Assembly (NCBI GenBank): GCA_029252405.1
Contig: JAQXBM010000074.1
Location: forward strand, 124,001-188,000
Direction: 5' to 3'
From: Crocinitomicaceae bacterium
GTDB lineage: Bacteria; Bacteroidota; Bacteroidia; Flavobacteriales_D; Crocinitomicaceae
Length of the DNA stretch: 64,000 nucleotides
Shown: one piece after another, positions 52,329 to 60,038 of the stretch
How positions within the stretch are numbered: position 1 is the first letter of the stretch
How the letters are laid out: every line of letters starts with the position of its first letter
Notes under the pieces: generated by a model
The model's input: only the letters and a program-made list of their open reading frames with translations
Told to the model about the DNA's origin: nothing
Databases searched by the model: none
Translations under genes and position numbers: made by a program

Positions 52329-53246
52329 ATGAAAAACATTACTATTCCTGAGCCGTGCTCAGAAGATTGGAACAAAATGTCGCGAACGGAGAAAGGTGCA
52401 TTTTGCAAGAAGTGTGCGATTGACGTGTACGACTTTACTGGGAAATCATCGAATGAAATTAAAGAGATCCTAGCACTAAACATTGGTAATAGGGTTTGTG
52501 GACACATTGGAAAAAGTCAGTTAGAGCAATTGAATTACGACTTTTCCATATGGCAAATGAATGATAAACAATCATTTCAGCGAGCGTGGGTTTTCACCTT
52601 GTTCGTGGTATTCGGCCTGACGCTTTTTAGTTGTGAGTGTGATGAAGAGCCAATTGTAGGTGAATTGCAAAGAACAGGTCAAGAAATTCTCGAAAACACA
52701 GAAATACCTGATTCGTTGGAGATTGAAACAGTTAGCGATAAAGTTCACGACCAGCCAACCAACAATAGTAAGGAAGCGGAACTGAAAACAATAAATCGAG
52801 AGCTTGATTTCGTGCCAATGGTCAATGGACAGGTCTGTATCGAAGAAGAACCACAAGCGCTGCAGCTCATTGAAAAAGTAGAAGATTACGAGGTTTTGAT
52901 TGATGGGGGAATGATGACCTCCTATGAGTTTGATGAATACATCGTTAATACAACGGATCATTTAGATGCCGTGGAATCTACTCCAGAACCTTCTATTACT
53001 GCCCTCGTTTACCCGAATCCTGCATCGAATCAAACAACCATTCAAGTGAACATGCCCAAACGAGCGAAAGCAGAAATAGAACTCTTCGCTTTAAATGGTC
53101 AGAAAATTCGCACAATACATTCAGGTAGAATCAAAAAAGGGGAGAGCGAATACCCGATTGATATTAGCGATTTACAAACTGGAATGTACCTTGTTGTGGT
53201 TTACTCTGATAAAATGAAAGAGACCATCAAATTCACAAAAATCTGA
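52329..53246 (+). CDS. Cys-domain/internal-lipobox/T9SS protein (copy 2)
   Basis: I choose the ATG at 52329 (305 aa), aligning with the start of copy 1 (MKNITIPEPCSEDWNKM); an ATG at 52305 adds 8 residues. The domain order is the same: Cys domain (FCKKCAIDVYDF, RVCGHIG), a hydrophobic lipobox-like segment (VFTLFVVFGLTLFSC), an acidic linker and a T9SS domain (VYPNPASNQTTIQVNMP). The linkers of the two copies are diverged but the ends match closely, which suggests an old tandem duplication with conserved termini. Confidence 0.82.
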   Translation: MKNITIPEPCSEDWNKMSRTEKGAFCKKCAIDVYDFTGKSSNEIKEILALNIGNRVCGHIGKSQLEQLNYDFSIWQMNDKQSFQRAWVFTLFVVFGLTLFSCECDEEPIVGELQRTGQEILENTEIPDSLEIETVSDKVHDQPTNNSKEAELKTINRELDFVPMVNGQVCIEEEPQALQLIEKVEDYEVLIDGGMMTSYEFDEYIVNTTDHLDAVESTPEPSITALVYPNPASNQTTIQVNMPKRAKAEIELFALNGQKIRTIHSGRIKKGESEYPIDISDLQTGMYLVVVYSDKMKETIKFTKI

Positions 53247-53248
53247 GT

Positions 53249-53878
53249 TTAATAGCTGATGTAGATGTCAACCGTATCGAATGGTGGTGTTTGAACCCAA
53301 ACTGGACCTGAGCCGCCACTGCTGCCAGTAGCCCAATAATATCCTGAATAAGCCGCATTACCATCGTTTACGCAGTAAAACGTTGAATCGACCGCTCCAT
53401 AGAAATAACGATATCCGCCAGGGCAGCACTCCGCACAATCGATTTTGCCTTCTTCTCGAATGTATTCCAAAACGTCACCTGGGACGCCTCCGGGATGTGA
53501 TATGTTAAATCTCACCCATCCTTTGGCAGTAGTTGAAAAGTCGTACACGTTATCATCTTCAATTGTTAAATCTGAGAATGGAATCGTTTCATACAAATCG
53601 AAATAATTCTCTTTTACAACTTCTAAGTAGTAGGTCTCAACTTTCTCTCTTTCAAAGGTAAACTGATAATTCCCCTCTGAATCCAAAGTGGTAGAGGCAA
53701 TTTCGTTGGTCACGGAAGATCCAGCGCCAGTTGCATATAGTTTTACCGTTGCATTCGTCAATGAAGCATTGAATGTTGCGTCCGTAATTGTTCCCTTCAA
53801 AACGAATTCCGCGGGTCCTTTTTTACAGGCGGTAATCAAAAACAGGCTTAAAACTGCCAGTAGAGCTACTTTTTTCAT
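53249..53878 (-). CDS. Lipoprotein with carboxypeptidase-like regulatory fold
   Basis: I choose the ATG at 53878 (209 aa), which opens a lipoprotein signal (VALLAVLSLFLITAC); the longer frame to 53938 adds 20 residues. Residues ~25-120 resemble a CarboxypepD_reg-like beta-sandwich (LKGTITDATFNASLTNATV, then GNYQFTFEREKVETYYLEV). A short Cys pair (DCAECC) and Gly/Ser-rich tail (GSSGGSGPVWVQTPP) follow. The ligand is unknown. It converges with the T9SS paralogue, whose stop is 2 bases away. Confidence 0.72.
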   Translation of the reverse strand: MKKVALLAVLSLFLITACKKGPAEFVLKGTITDATFNASLTNATVKLYATGAGSSVTNEIASTTLDSEGNYQFTFEREKVETYYLEVVKENYFDLYETIPFSDLTIEDDNVYDFSTTAKGWVRFNISHPGGVPGDVLEYIREEGKIDCAECCPGGYRYFYGAVDSTFYCVNDGNAAYSGYYWATGSSGGSGPVWVQTPPFDTVDIYISY

Positions 53879-54143
53879 ACAACCAAAATAAAACTTTTCA
53901 ACCGAGTAACTACGATATGAACAACTGTTTTTTTTCAAGCGCTAAGATGTGGAATCCTCACTAAATCTAGAAAGTACGGGTGTTACAGGCTTGTTGGGGT
54001 GGCTAAAGAATGAATCGAACGGAGATGTGCAGATTATCAAACAAAATTTGTTAATAGTTTTTTTTACAACTTTTTGTGATTTCTGATTTTGGGATTTCAG
54101 ATTTTTATATCTTAGTCCCCGTAACTTTTAAACACATATTATT

Positions 54144-54482
54144 ATGACAGACGGAACAACAAAGAAAAATGGGATGGCAACCGCCGCGATGGTGCTTGGT
54201 ATTATCTCACTAGCATTATTTTGGACAGGATGGATTGGACTACTCGTTGGTATTGTAGCGATTATTCTTGCTGTAGTAGCTAAGAACCAAATCAAAGCAG
54301 ATCCAAGTATGGCTGGATCAGAAGGACAAGCAAAAGGTGGTTTGATCATGGGAATTATCGGAGTGGTTCTTGCTCTTGTTATGATCATTATTGCAGTGCT
54401 TTTCGTTAATGCAGTAGCAAATGAATTCGAAGATGCTGCTATGGACTACCAAGAGCAACTTGATGCATTAGACGATATGTAA
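54144..54482 (+). CDS. DUF4190-like small membrane protein
   Basis: This 112-aa protein has two glycine-rich membrane helices (MVLGIISLALFWTGWIGLLVG near 16 and GGLIMGIIGVVLALVMIII near 66), separated by a polar loop, typical of DUF4190. The acidic C-terminus (QEQLDALDDM) faces the cytoplasm or periplasm. Function unknown. It is followed by its own terminator, with a related group of small membrane genes beyond. Confidence 0.78.
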   Translation: MTDGTTKKNGMATAAMVLGIISLALFWTGWIGLLVGIVAIILAVVAKNQIKADPSMAGSEGQAKGGLIMGIIGVVLALVMIIIAVLFVNAVANEFEDAAMDYQEQLDALDDM

Positions 54483-54503
54483 TTTTTCTTACTATCATAT
54501 TGG

Positions 54504-54540
54504 CCTTGATTCGGTTTTTTCGGATCAAGGTCTTTTTTTT
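54504..54540 (+). terminator. Rho-independent terminator
   Basis: CCTTGATTCGG, loop TTTTT, CGGATCAAGG form a 10-bp stem (one G-U) and are followed by TCTTTTTTTT. It ends the DUF4190 gene transcript. Confidence 0.88.
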
Positions 54541-54613
54541 GTAGAAAATTGAATAAAAGTTACCATTTCCGCATGATTTATTGTAATTATGCACAACCCT
54601 AAACTCTCATACC

Positions 54614-55153
54614 ATGGATGAATTAGATGACGATTTTACATTAACAGAAGATACTTCAATTATCGAAAAGAAAAGGCCAGCATTTTTGCTTGTACTTTGC
54701 ATTTTGACGTTTATCGCTTCTGGATTTGGAATCATCATGGGACTCATAAATTTCTCTGGATTTAACGATATTGAATCTCAATTCAGAAATGCGAGTGTTG
54801 GCTCAGATCCATTTTCACAAGGAGTCTTCGGGTCGATTGATATCGAAGCAATGCAGAAAATCCAAGATTTTGCCAACTTATTGAGTATTTTCGCAAGCAT
54901 CCTCTGCTTAGGTGGAGCGTTGATCATGTTCAAGATGAGAAAAATCGGTTTCCTTCCGTACGTTCTCGGTCAGGCCTTAGCAGTGTATGGATCATATGTT
55001 GCATTGAGTATTTTTAAAGAAATGGCAGATTTTATGCCAATGGGCATGGGAGACGTGCTAGAATTAACAGGAGCAATTTCAATGGTGGTAGTAGTAATAT
55101 TTGCCATCGGATTTATAATAATGTACGGAGTAAACCTTAAACACCTAAAATAA
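54614..55153 (+). CDS. Four-helix membrane protein of unknown function
   Basis: This 179-aa protein has an acidic N-terminus (MDELDDDFTLTEDTSI) and four predicted membrane helices (PAFLLVLCILTFIASGFG, ANLLSIFASILCLGGALI, LPYVLGQALAVYGSYVALSI and AISMVVVVIFAIGFIIMYG). No family signature is clear. Its stop overlaps the next ATG by one base, so it is translated with the CCC-motif gene. Confidence 0.7.
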   Translation: MDELDDDFTLTEDTSIIEKKRPAFLLVLCILTFIASGFGIIMGLINFSGFNDIESQFRNASVGSDPFSQGVFGSIDIEAMQKIQDFANLLSIFASILCLGGALIMFKMRKIGFLPYVLGQALAVYGSYVALSIFKEMADFMPMGMGDVLELTGAISMVVVVIFAIGFIIMYGVNLKHLK

Positions 55154-55530
55154 TGAGTGAATCAGATGACCTACTCGATCCAGGAGTAACAAACACAAAT
55201 ACAAACGCCGGATTTACAGGCGCTCAAAAAACTATCCCTAATGCGAATGCAGTATTGGTATTGGGAATCATTTCAATCGTTGGATGTTTCCTTTACGGAA
55301 TCCCAGGATTGGTATGTGGTATCATTGCTTTGGTGATGTTTAAGAAGGTAAAAGCAACGTATATGACTGATAAAGCAGCGTACGATGCATCTTTCAAAAA
55401 TGCGAAAGCAGGGTATATCTGTGCAATTATCGGAACAATCCTTTCTGCATTGTTCTTCTTGTACGTAATCTTTGTACTTGTAATCTTTGCTTCAGTTGCT
55501 ACATCAGGTGGCGGTTTCGGTAGATTTTGA
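55153..55530 (+). CDS. CCC-motif-type small membrane protein
   Basis: This 125-aa protein carries the family pattern NANAVLVLGIISIVGCFLYG, IPGLVCGIIALVM and a second pair of helices (AGYICAIIGTILSALFFLY). In most relatives the position here written GCFLYG is a CCC triplet; two of the three cysteines are replaced. Members sit next to DUF2752 proteins, as here: the next gene overlaps by 4 bases. Function unknown. Confidence 0.8.
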   Translation: MSESDDLLDPGVTNTNTNAGFTGAQKTIPNANAVLVLGIISIVGCFLYGIPGLVCGIIALVMFKKVKATYMTDKAAYDASFKNAKAGYICAIIGTILSALFFLYVIFVLVIFASVATSGGGFGRF

Positions 55531-55805
55531 TTGAATGTTCGTGGAAAGCTGAGTTTGGGGTCGATTGCTTGACCTGCGGCTTTCAACGCTCTTTTATTTC
55601 CCTAATCCACGGTGATTTCGTAGAGAGCTTTCTGCAATTTCCAGCGACGATTCCATTCATCGCCTGCGTATTTGTGCTCATTGCTCACCTTACTTTGAAA
55701 GTTAAGAACGGACACCGTTGGATCGTTGGACTTTTTAGTCTTACTGCATTGCTAATCGTCGTCAATTACTCCATCAAACTGATCTCTGGAGGAGCTTTTC
55801 ATTAA
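55527..55805 (+). CDS. DUF2752 membrane protein
   Basis: This 92-aa protein starts at TTG 55527, overlapping the stop of the previous gene by 4 bases. The family hallmark, a Cys-rich segment before the first helix, is present as CLTCGFQRSF (usual form C..CG.TR). Two membrane helices follow (IPFIACVFVLIAHLTL and IVGLFSLTALLIVVNYSI). DUF2752 proteins are of unknown function and often paired with the CCC-motif protein. Confidence 0.8.
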   Translation: MIECSWKAEFGVDCLTCGFQRSFISLIHGDFVESFLQFPATIPFIACVFVLIAHLTLKVKNGHRWIVGLFSLTALLIVVNYSIKLISGGAFH

Positions 55806-56123
55806 TCTTTTAGTTTGAAATCCATACCGATTTTGTCATTGGGAAGGACGCGCCTATTTTTTGAAATGAGGAAATGAATTGAAACGAGTTAATGTTTGAG
55901 GAAGCGCGCAATGAAAATGGAGCGATCACTGAAAACATCGCGTTTCAAGAAGTTGACGAAATGAAGAAAAATCAGTGCTAGACCTTTTTGTTACTTTTTT
56001 TGGCGAAGAAAAAAAGTAAAGAGTGGATACGATTATTCCTATTCACCAATGCTCAAACATTCTCCATTTTGACATTCTCCATTCTTAATTTGTTATTAAC
56101 TTTGAAATAAACAGAACAACACT
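55806..56123. other. 318-bp gap with degraded repeat element
   Basis: The gap before ettA contains text such as GTTTGAGGAAGCGCGCAATG, TCGCGTTTCAAGAAGTTGAC and GACCTTTTTGTTACTTTTTT, which I recall as parts of a common Bacteroidota intergenic repeat. A perfect hairpin TTACTTTTTTT (55991-56001) with AAAAAAAGTAA (56009-56019) closes it. No protein gene is supported. Confidence 0.55.
56097..56104 (+). promoter_or_regulatory. -7 promoter box of ettA
   Basis: TAACTTTG fits TAnnTTTG and lies 19 bases before the ettA ATG at 56124. Confidence 0.5.
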
Positions 56124-57809
56124 ATGTCAGACGATAAAAAGATCATATTTTCAATGGTCGGCGTGTCAAAAGATACACCAGCAGGAAAGCAAATAATTAA
56201 AAATATATACCTCTCGTTTTATTACGGAGCGAAAATCGGAATCATTGGATTAAATGGTTCGGGTAAATCAACGGTAATGAAGATTATCGCAGGACTCGAT
56301 CAAGCCTACAAAGGTGAAGTCGTGTTTTCAGACGGTTACACAGTGGGATACCTTCCGCAGGAGCCAGAACTCGATGAATCAAAAACGGTAAAGGATATTG
56401 TTCTCGAAGGAGCGCAAGAGACAGTTGATGTTTTGGCGGAATTTGAAGAGATCAATAACTCGTTCATGGATGAAGAAATCATGAATGATCCTGATAAAAT
56501 GGATAAACTGATCGCTCGTCAAGGTGAAGTTCAAGATAAAATCGATGCACTAGATGCCTGGGAATTGGATACAAAGCTGGATATCGCCATGGATGCACTT
56601 CGTTGTCCACCGGATGATCAATTGATCGGAACACTTTCAGGAGGGGAGCGCCGTCGTGTAGCATTGTGCCGCTTGCTGTTGAAAAATCCAGACATCTTAT
56701 TATTGGATGAGCCTACCAACCACTTGGATGCTGAATCAATTGATTGGTTGGAGCAACACTTGCAACAATACAAAGGAACTGTGATCGCCGTGACTCACGA
56801 CCGTTATTTCTTGGATAACGTTGCCGGTTGGATTTTAGAATTGGATCGAGGAGAAGGAATTCCATGGAAAGGAAACTATTCATCTTGGTTGGAGCAAAAA
56901 GGAAAACGCTTGAAAGAAGAGGAGAAATCTGAATCGAAGCGACAAAAAATGCTTGCACGCGAGCTCGAGTGGGTTAAAATGAATCCAAAAGGGCGACACG
57001 CGAAGAACAAGGCACGTATTGCTAACTACGATAAAATGCTTTCCCAAGATGCTCGCGAAAAAGAAGCGACACTTCAAATGCCGATTCCAAATGGTCCGCG
57101 TTTAGGAACTAATGTGATCGATGCTGAGAGTGTTTCAAAAGCATTCGGAGAGAAATTGTTATACAACGATTTGAATTTCAAGTTGCCGCCAGCAGGAATT
57201 GTTGGAATTATTGGACCAAATGGTGCTGGTAAAACGACAATTTTCAAAATGATCATGGATGAACTTGAGCCAGATGGTGGTTCGTTCGCAGTTGGTGAAA
57301 CGGTGAAGATTGGGTACGTAGATCAATCGCACGAAGATATTCACCCAGACAAAACAGTATTCGACGTCGTTTCGAACGGATTGGAATACGTGGAAGTGGG
57401 AGATCAAAAGATTAACTCACGCGCTTATTTATCGAAGTTCAACTTTGGTGGATCAGATCAAAACAAGAAAGTTGGAGTGTTATCCGGTGGTGAGCGAAAT
57501 CGTTTGCACTTGGCCATGACATTGAAAACGGAAGCCAATGTTCTTCTACTTGATGAGCCAACCAATGATATCGACATCAATACCTTGAGAGCACTTGAGG
57601 AAGGAATTCAAAACTTTGCAGGTTGTGCCGTAGTAATTTCTCACGACCGTTGGTTCTTGGATAGAATTTGTACGCATATCTTAGCTTTTGAAGGTGATTC
57701 TGAGGTTTATTGGTTCGAAGGATCATATACTGAATACGAAGAAAACCGTAAGAAACGTCTTGGAGAAAGCGGACCAAAACGGATCCGTTACAAGAAATTG
57801 GTGAAGTAG
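56124..57809 (+). CDS. ettA: ABC-F translational throttle ATPase EttA
   Basis: This 561-aa protein contains two ABC domains: Walker A GLNGSGKSTVMK (~residue 44) with signature LSGGERRRVALCRLLL and LLLDEPTNHLD, and Walker A IGPNGAGKTTIFK (~355) with LSGGERNRLHLAMTL and LLLDEPTNDID. Between them lies the charged linker (P-site tRNA interaction motif region, GKRLKEEEKSESKRQ). EttA (E. coli, 555 aa) binds the ribosomal E site and gates the first steps of elongation by ATP status. Length and motifs match EttA rather than Uup or other ABC-F members. The following small gene starts at the next base. Confidence 0.95.
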   Translation: MSDDKKIIFSMVGVSKDTPAGKQIIKNIYLSFYYGAKIGIIGLNGSGKSTVMKIIAGLDQAYKGEVVFSDGYTVGYLPQEPELDESKTVKDIVLEGAQETVDVLAEFEEINNSFMDEEIMNDPDKMDKLIARQGEVQDKIDALDAWELDTKLDIAMDALRCPPDDQLIGTLSGGERRRVALCRLLLKNPDILLLDEPTNHLDAESIDWLEQHLQQYKGTVIAVTHDRYFLDNVAGWILELDRGEGIPWKGNYSSWLEQKGKRLKEEEKSESKRQKMLARELEWVKMNPKGRHAKNKARIANYDKMLSQDAREKEATLQMPIPNGPRLGTNVIDAESVSKAFGEKLLYNDLNFKLPPAGIVGIIGPNGAGKTTIFKMIMDELEPDGGSFAVGETVKIGYVDQSHEDIHPDKTVFDVVSNGLEYVEVGDQKINSRAYLSKFNFGGSDQNKKVGVLSGGERNRLHLAMTLKTEANVLLLDEPTNDIDINTLRALEEGIQNFAGCAVVISHDRWFLDRICTHILAFEGDSEVYWFEGSYTEYEENRKKRLGESGPKRIRYKKLVK

Positions 57810-58247
57810 ATGAACGATCAACAACGACTGGCAATTTGCGAATTATGCTCGAACAAAGGGTTTTCACCGAAAAAAGGTGTGGTCTGCACACTAACTTCTG
57901 AGCGCCCGGCATTCGAAGATTCGTGCGCTGATTTCGAAGAAGATCCAAAAATGATGGCAAAAAAACGCCGTGAAGAGGAAGATCGTGAAAAGGCAATCCA
58001 AAATAACGCTGGGATAGGTCAAAGCCTAGAGGCAAGCCATGGAATGAACGGAAGAATTATATTCGGGATACTCTCGATTGTTGGTGCTGTGCTTTGGTTC
58101 GGACTAGGAATTGCACTGATGGACAGAATTTTCTTCTACCCGATATTCTTGGTTGGATTCGGAATCTACAAAATCATAGACGGAATCAACAACAAGAAAA
58201 GAGAAGTGGTTACGCGTAATCGCGATCTCCTCGACGATGACCTTTAG
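57810..58247 (+). CDS. Small Cys-motif membrane protein
   Basis: This 145-aa protein starts immediately after the ettA stop. The N-terminal ~40 residues have a four-cysteine pattern (LAICELCSNKGF, GVVCTLT, DSCADFEED) that could bind a metal. A charged linker (KKRREEEDREKAI) and two membrane helices (IIFGILSIVGAVLWFGLGIAL and FFYPIFLVGFGIYKII) follow, then a basic/acidic tail. No family is recognised. Co-transcription with ettA is likely. Confidence 0.68.
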   Translation: MNDQQRLAICELCSNKGFSPKKGVVCTLTSERPAFEDSCADFEEDPKMMAKKRREEEDREKAIQNNAGIGQSLEASHGMNGRIIFGILSIVGAVLWFGLGIALMDRIFFYPIFLVGFGIYKIIDGINNKKREVVTRNRDLLDDDL

Positions 58248-58268
58248 ATATTAAATTGAATATGATTT

Positions 58269-58292
58269 GGATTGTCGGATAATCAGATAATC
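58269..58292. repeat. Three degenerate 8-bp repeats (GGATTGTC, GGATAATC, AGATAATC)
   Basis: Three octamers (reverse complements GACAATCC, GATTATCC, GATTATCT) lie in the 62-base gap before pepD. Their unit length and sequence resemble the perfect CAGACAAT array and the GATTGAAT/GATTGAAA array elsewhere in the window. Confidence 0.55.
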
Positions 58293-58309
58293 GAACAACA
58301 ACTAAATAA

Positions 58310-59773
58310 ATGAGTGTAAAAAACCTTGAGCCAAGAGCAATGTGGAGCCATTTTGCTGATTTAAACGCAGTTCCACGTCCATCTAAGAAAGAAGAAAGAG
58401 TCATTCAATTCATGATGGATTTTGGAAACTCCCTTGGATTGGAAACGATTAAAGACGCAATTGGGAATGTCGTGATCAAAAAAGCAGCCTCTCCAGGAAT
58501 GGAAGATCGCAAAATTGTCATCATGCAGTCGCACCTTGATATGGTTCATCAGAAAAACTCAGACACAGTCTTTGATTTTGACAATCAGGGGATTGAAATG
58601 ATTATCGATGGTGATTGGGTACGTGCAAACGGAACGACACTTGGCGCTGATAATGGAATCGGCGTGGCAACGATCATGGCAATTTTGACTTCAACAGATA
58701 TTGCTCATCCTCCTATTGAGGCAATGTTCACCGTTGACGAAGAAACAGGAATGACTGGAGCCATGGAGCTCGATCCTTCCAATTTTGACGGTGAAATCTT
58801 GCTAAATCTCGATACAGAAGATGATGATGAGATTTCAATCGGCTGCGCTGGAGGAATTGATTCAAATACGAGCATGAAGTATACTGAAGTTGATCTTTGG
58901 GAAGATGCGGCAGTTTTTGAATTGAAAATCAGCGGTTTAATTGGAGGACATTCAGGAATGGATATCGACAAGGGAAGGGGGAACGCGAACAAGATGATGA
59001 ACCGTATCCTTCAGAAATTGATGGTAACCAAAGGATTTCAATTGATTTCAATTGACGGCGGAAGCTTGAGAAATGCAATTCCAAGAGAGTCAGTAGCGGT
59101 TTTTGCTATCAATCACGATTTTGAAGGGATGCTCGATGTGGAGTTCAGTTCAATTGCGCTGACGTTGAAAACTGAATACGCTTCAATTGAAAAAGAAATG
59201 AATTTGGCTTTGAACCCAGTGGTTTCAAATACAGCGAAAGCAGTGGGTTCAGAAGATTTGCCAAAAATCATTCGTTCGATTTATGCTTGTCACAATGGCG
59301 TATTCAGAATGAGTTCAGACATTGAAGGATTGGTGGAAACTTCGTCGAGTTTAGCGCGAGTAATTGTTGGGCATGGTGATTTTACAACTCAATCGCTACA
59401 GAGAAGTAGTGTGGAAAGCACGAAAGATGATGTGGCCAATACGATTCGAGCGAGTTTCGAAGCTGTCGGTTGCGAAGTAGTTCAAAACGGCGATTACCCA
59501 GGGTGGCAGCCGAACAAGGATTCGGAAATCTTGACCATTTTGAGAGATCTGTACGTGAAGAAATTCAATGAAGAACCGCAAGTGAAGGCGTGTCACGCTG
59601 GATTAGAGTGTGGTATTCTTTCTCAGCACCTTCCAAAAGTGGATATGATTTCATTCGGGCCGAACATTCGCGCAGCTCACTCACCAGATGAAAAAGTGCA
59701 AATATCTTCCGTTCAGAAATTCTGGGATTACTTACTCGAGGTTCTTGTTTTGATTCCAAAGAAATCAGCTTAA
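58310..59773 (+). CDS. pepD: Cytosol beta-Ala-His/aminoacyl-histidine dipeptidase
   Basis: This 487-aa protein matches the PepD/peptidase M20C family (E. coli PepD 485 aa). The co-catalytic zinc residues are in QSHLDMVHQK, the bridging Asp in LGADNGIGVA, the general base in VDEETGMTGA and a ligand Asp in NLDTEDDDE. The C-terminal zinc His lies in PNIRAAHSPDE. The enzyme cleaves dipeptides including carnosine-type His peptides in the cytoplasm. It is followed directly by DUF3820. Confidence 0.94.
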   Translation: MSVKNLEPRAMWSHFADLNAVPRPSKKEERVIQFMMDFGNSLGLETIKDAIGNVVIKKAASPGMEDRKIVIMQSHLDMVHQKNSDTVFDFDNQGIEMIIDGDWVRANGTTLGADNGIGVATIMAILTSTDIAHPPIEAMFTVDEETGMTGAMELDPSNFDGEILLNLDTEDDDEISIGCAGGIDSNTSMKYTEVDLWEDAAVFELKISGLIGGHSGMDIDKGRGNANKMMNRILQKLMVTKGFQLISIDGGSLRNAIPRESVAVFAINHDFEGMLDVEFSSIALTLKTEYASIEKEMNLALNPVVSNTAKAVGSEDLPKIIRSIYACHNGVFRMSSDIEGLVETSSSLARVIVGHGDFTTQSLQRSSVESTKDDVANTIRASFEAVGCEVVQNGDYPGWQPNKDSEILTILRDLYVKKFNEEPQVKACHAGLECGILSQHLPKVDMISFGPNIRAAHSPDEKVQISSVQKFWDYLLEVLVLIPKKSA

Positions 59774-59992
59774 ATGTTGGATAAACCACATGAATTAGTG
59801 CAATTGGCGAACATGCGTATGCCTTACGGTAAGTACGAAGGCAAGCTGCTGATTCACATTCCTGAGGCGTATTTGGTCTGGTATAGAGGTAAGGGATTCC
59901 CGAAGGGAAAACTGGGTCGACAACTCGAGTTGATGCTGGAAATCAAGACAAATGGCTTGGAAGAGTTGATTTATCCTTTGGTGAAGAAATAA
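59774..59992 (+). CDS. DUF3820 protein
   Basis: This 72-aa protein fits DUF3820 (RMPYGKYEGKLLIHIPEAYLVW, FPKGKLGRQLELMLEIK, then ELIYPLVKK). It is a small soluble domain of unknown function, seen as a single gene or fused to exonucleases. The gene starts at the base after the pepD stop, so it is likely co-transcribed with the peptidase. Confidence 0.88.
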   Translation: MLDKPHELVQLANMRMPYGKYEGKLLIHIPEAYLVWYRGKGFPKGKLGRQLELMLEIKTNGLEELIYPLVKK

Positions 59993-60038
59993 TTTCTTCT
60001 TAGCTTTCGCTAATTCAATTTCAGAAGATTCAAACAGA

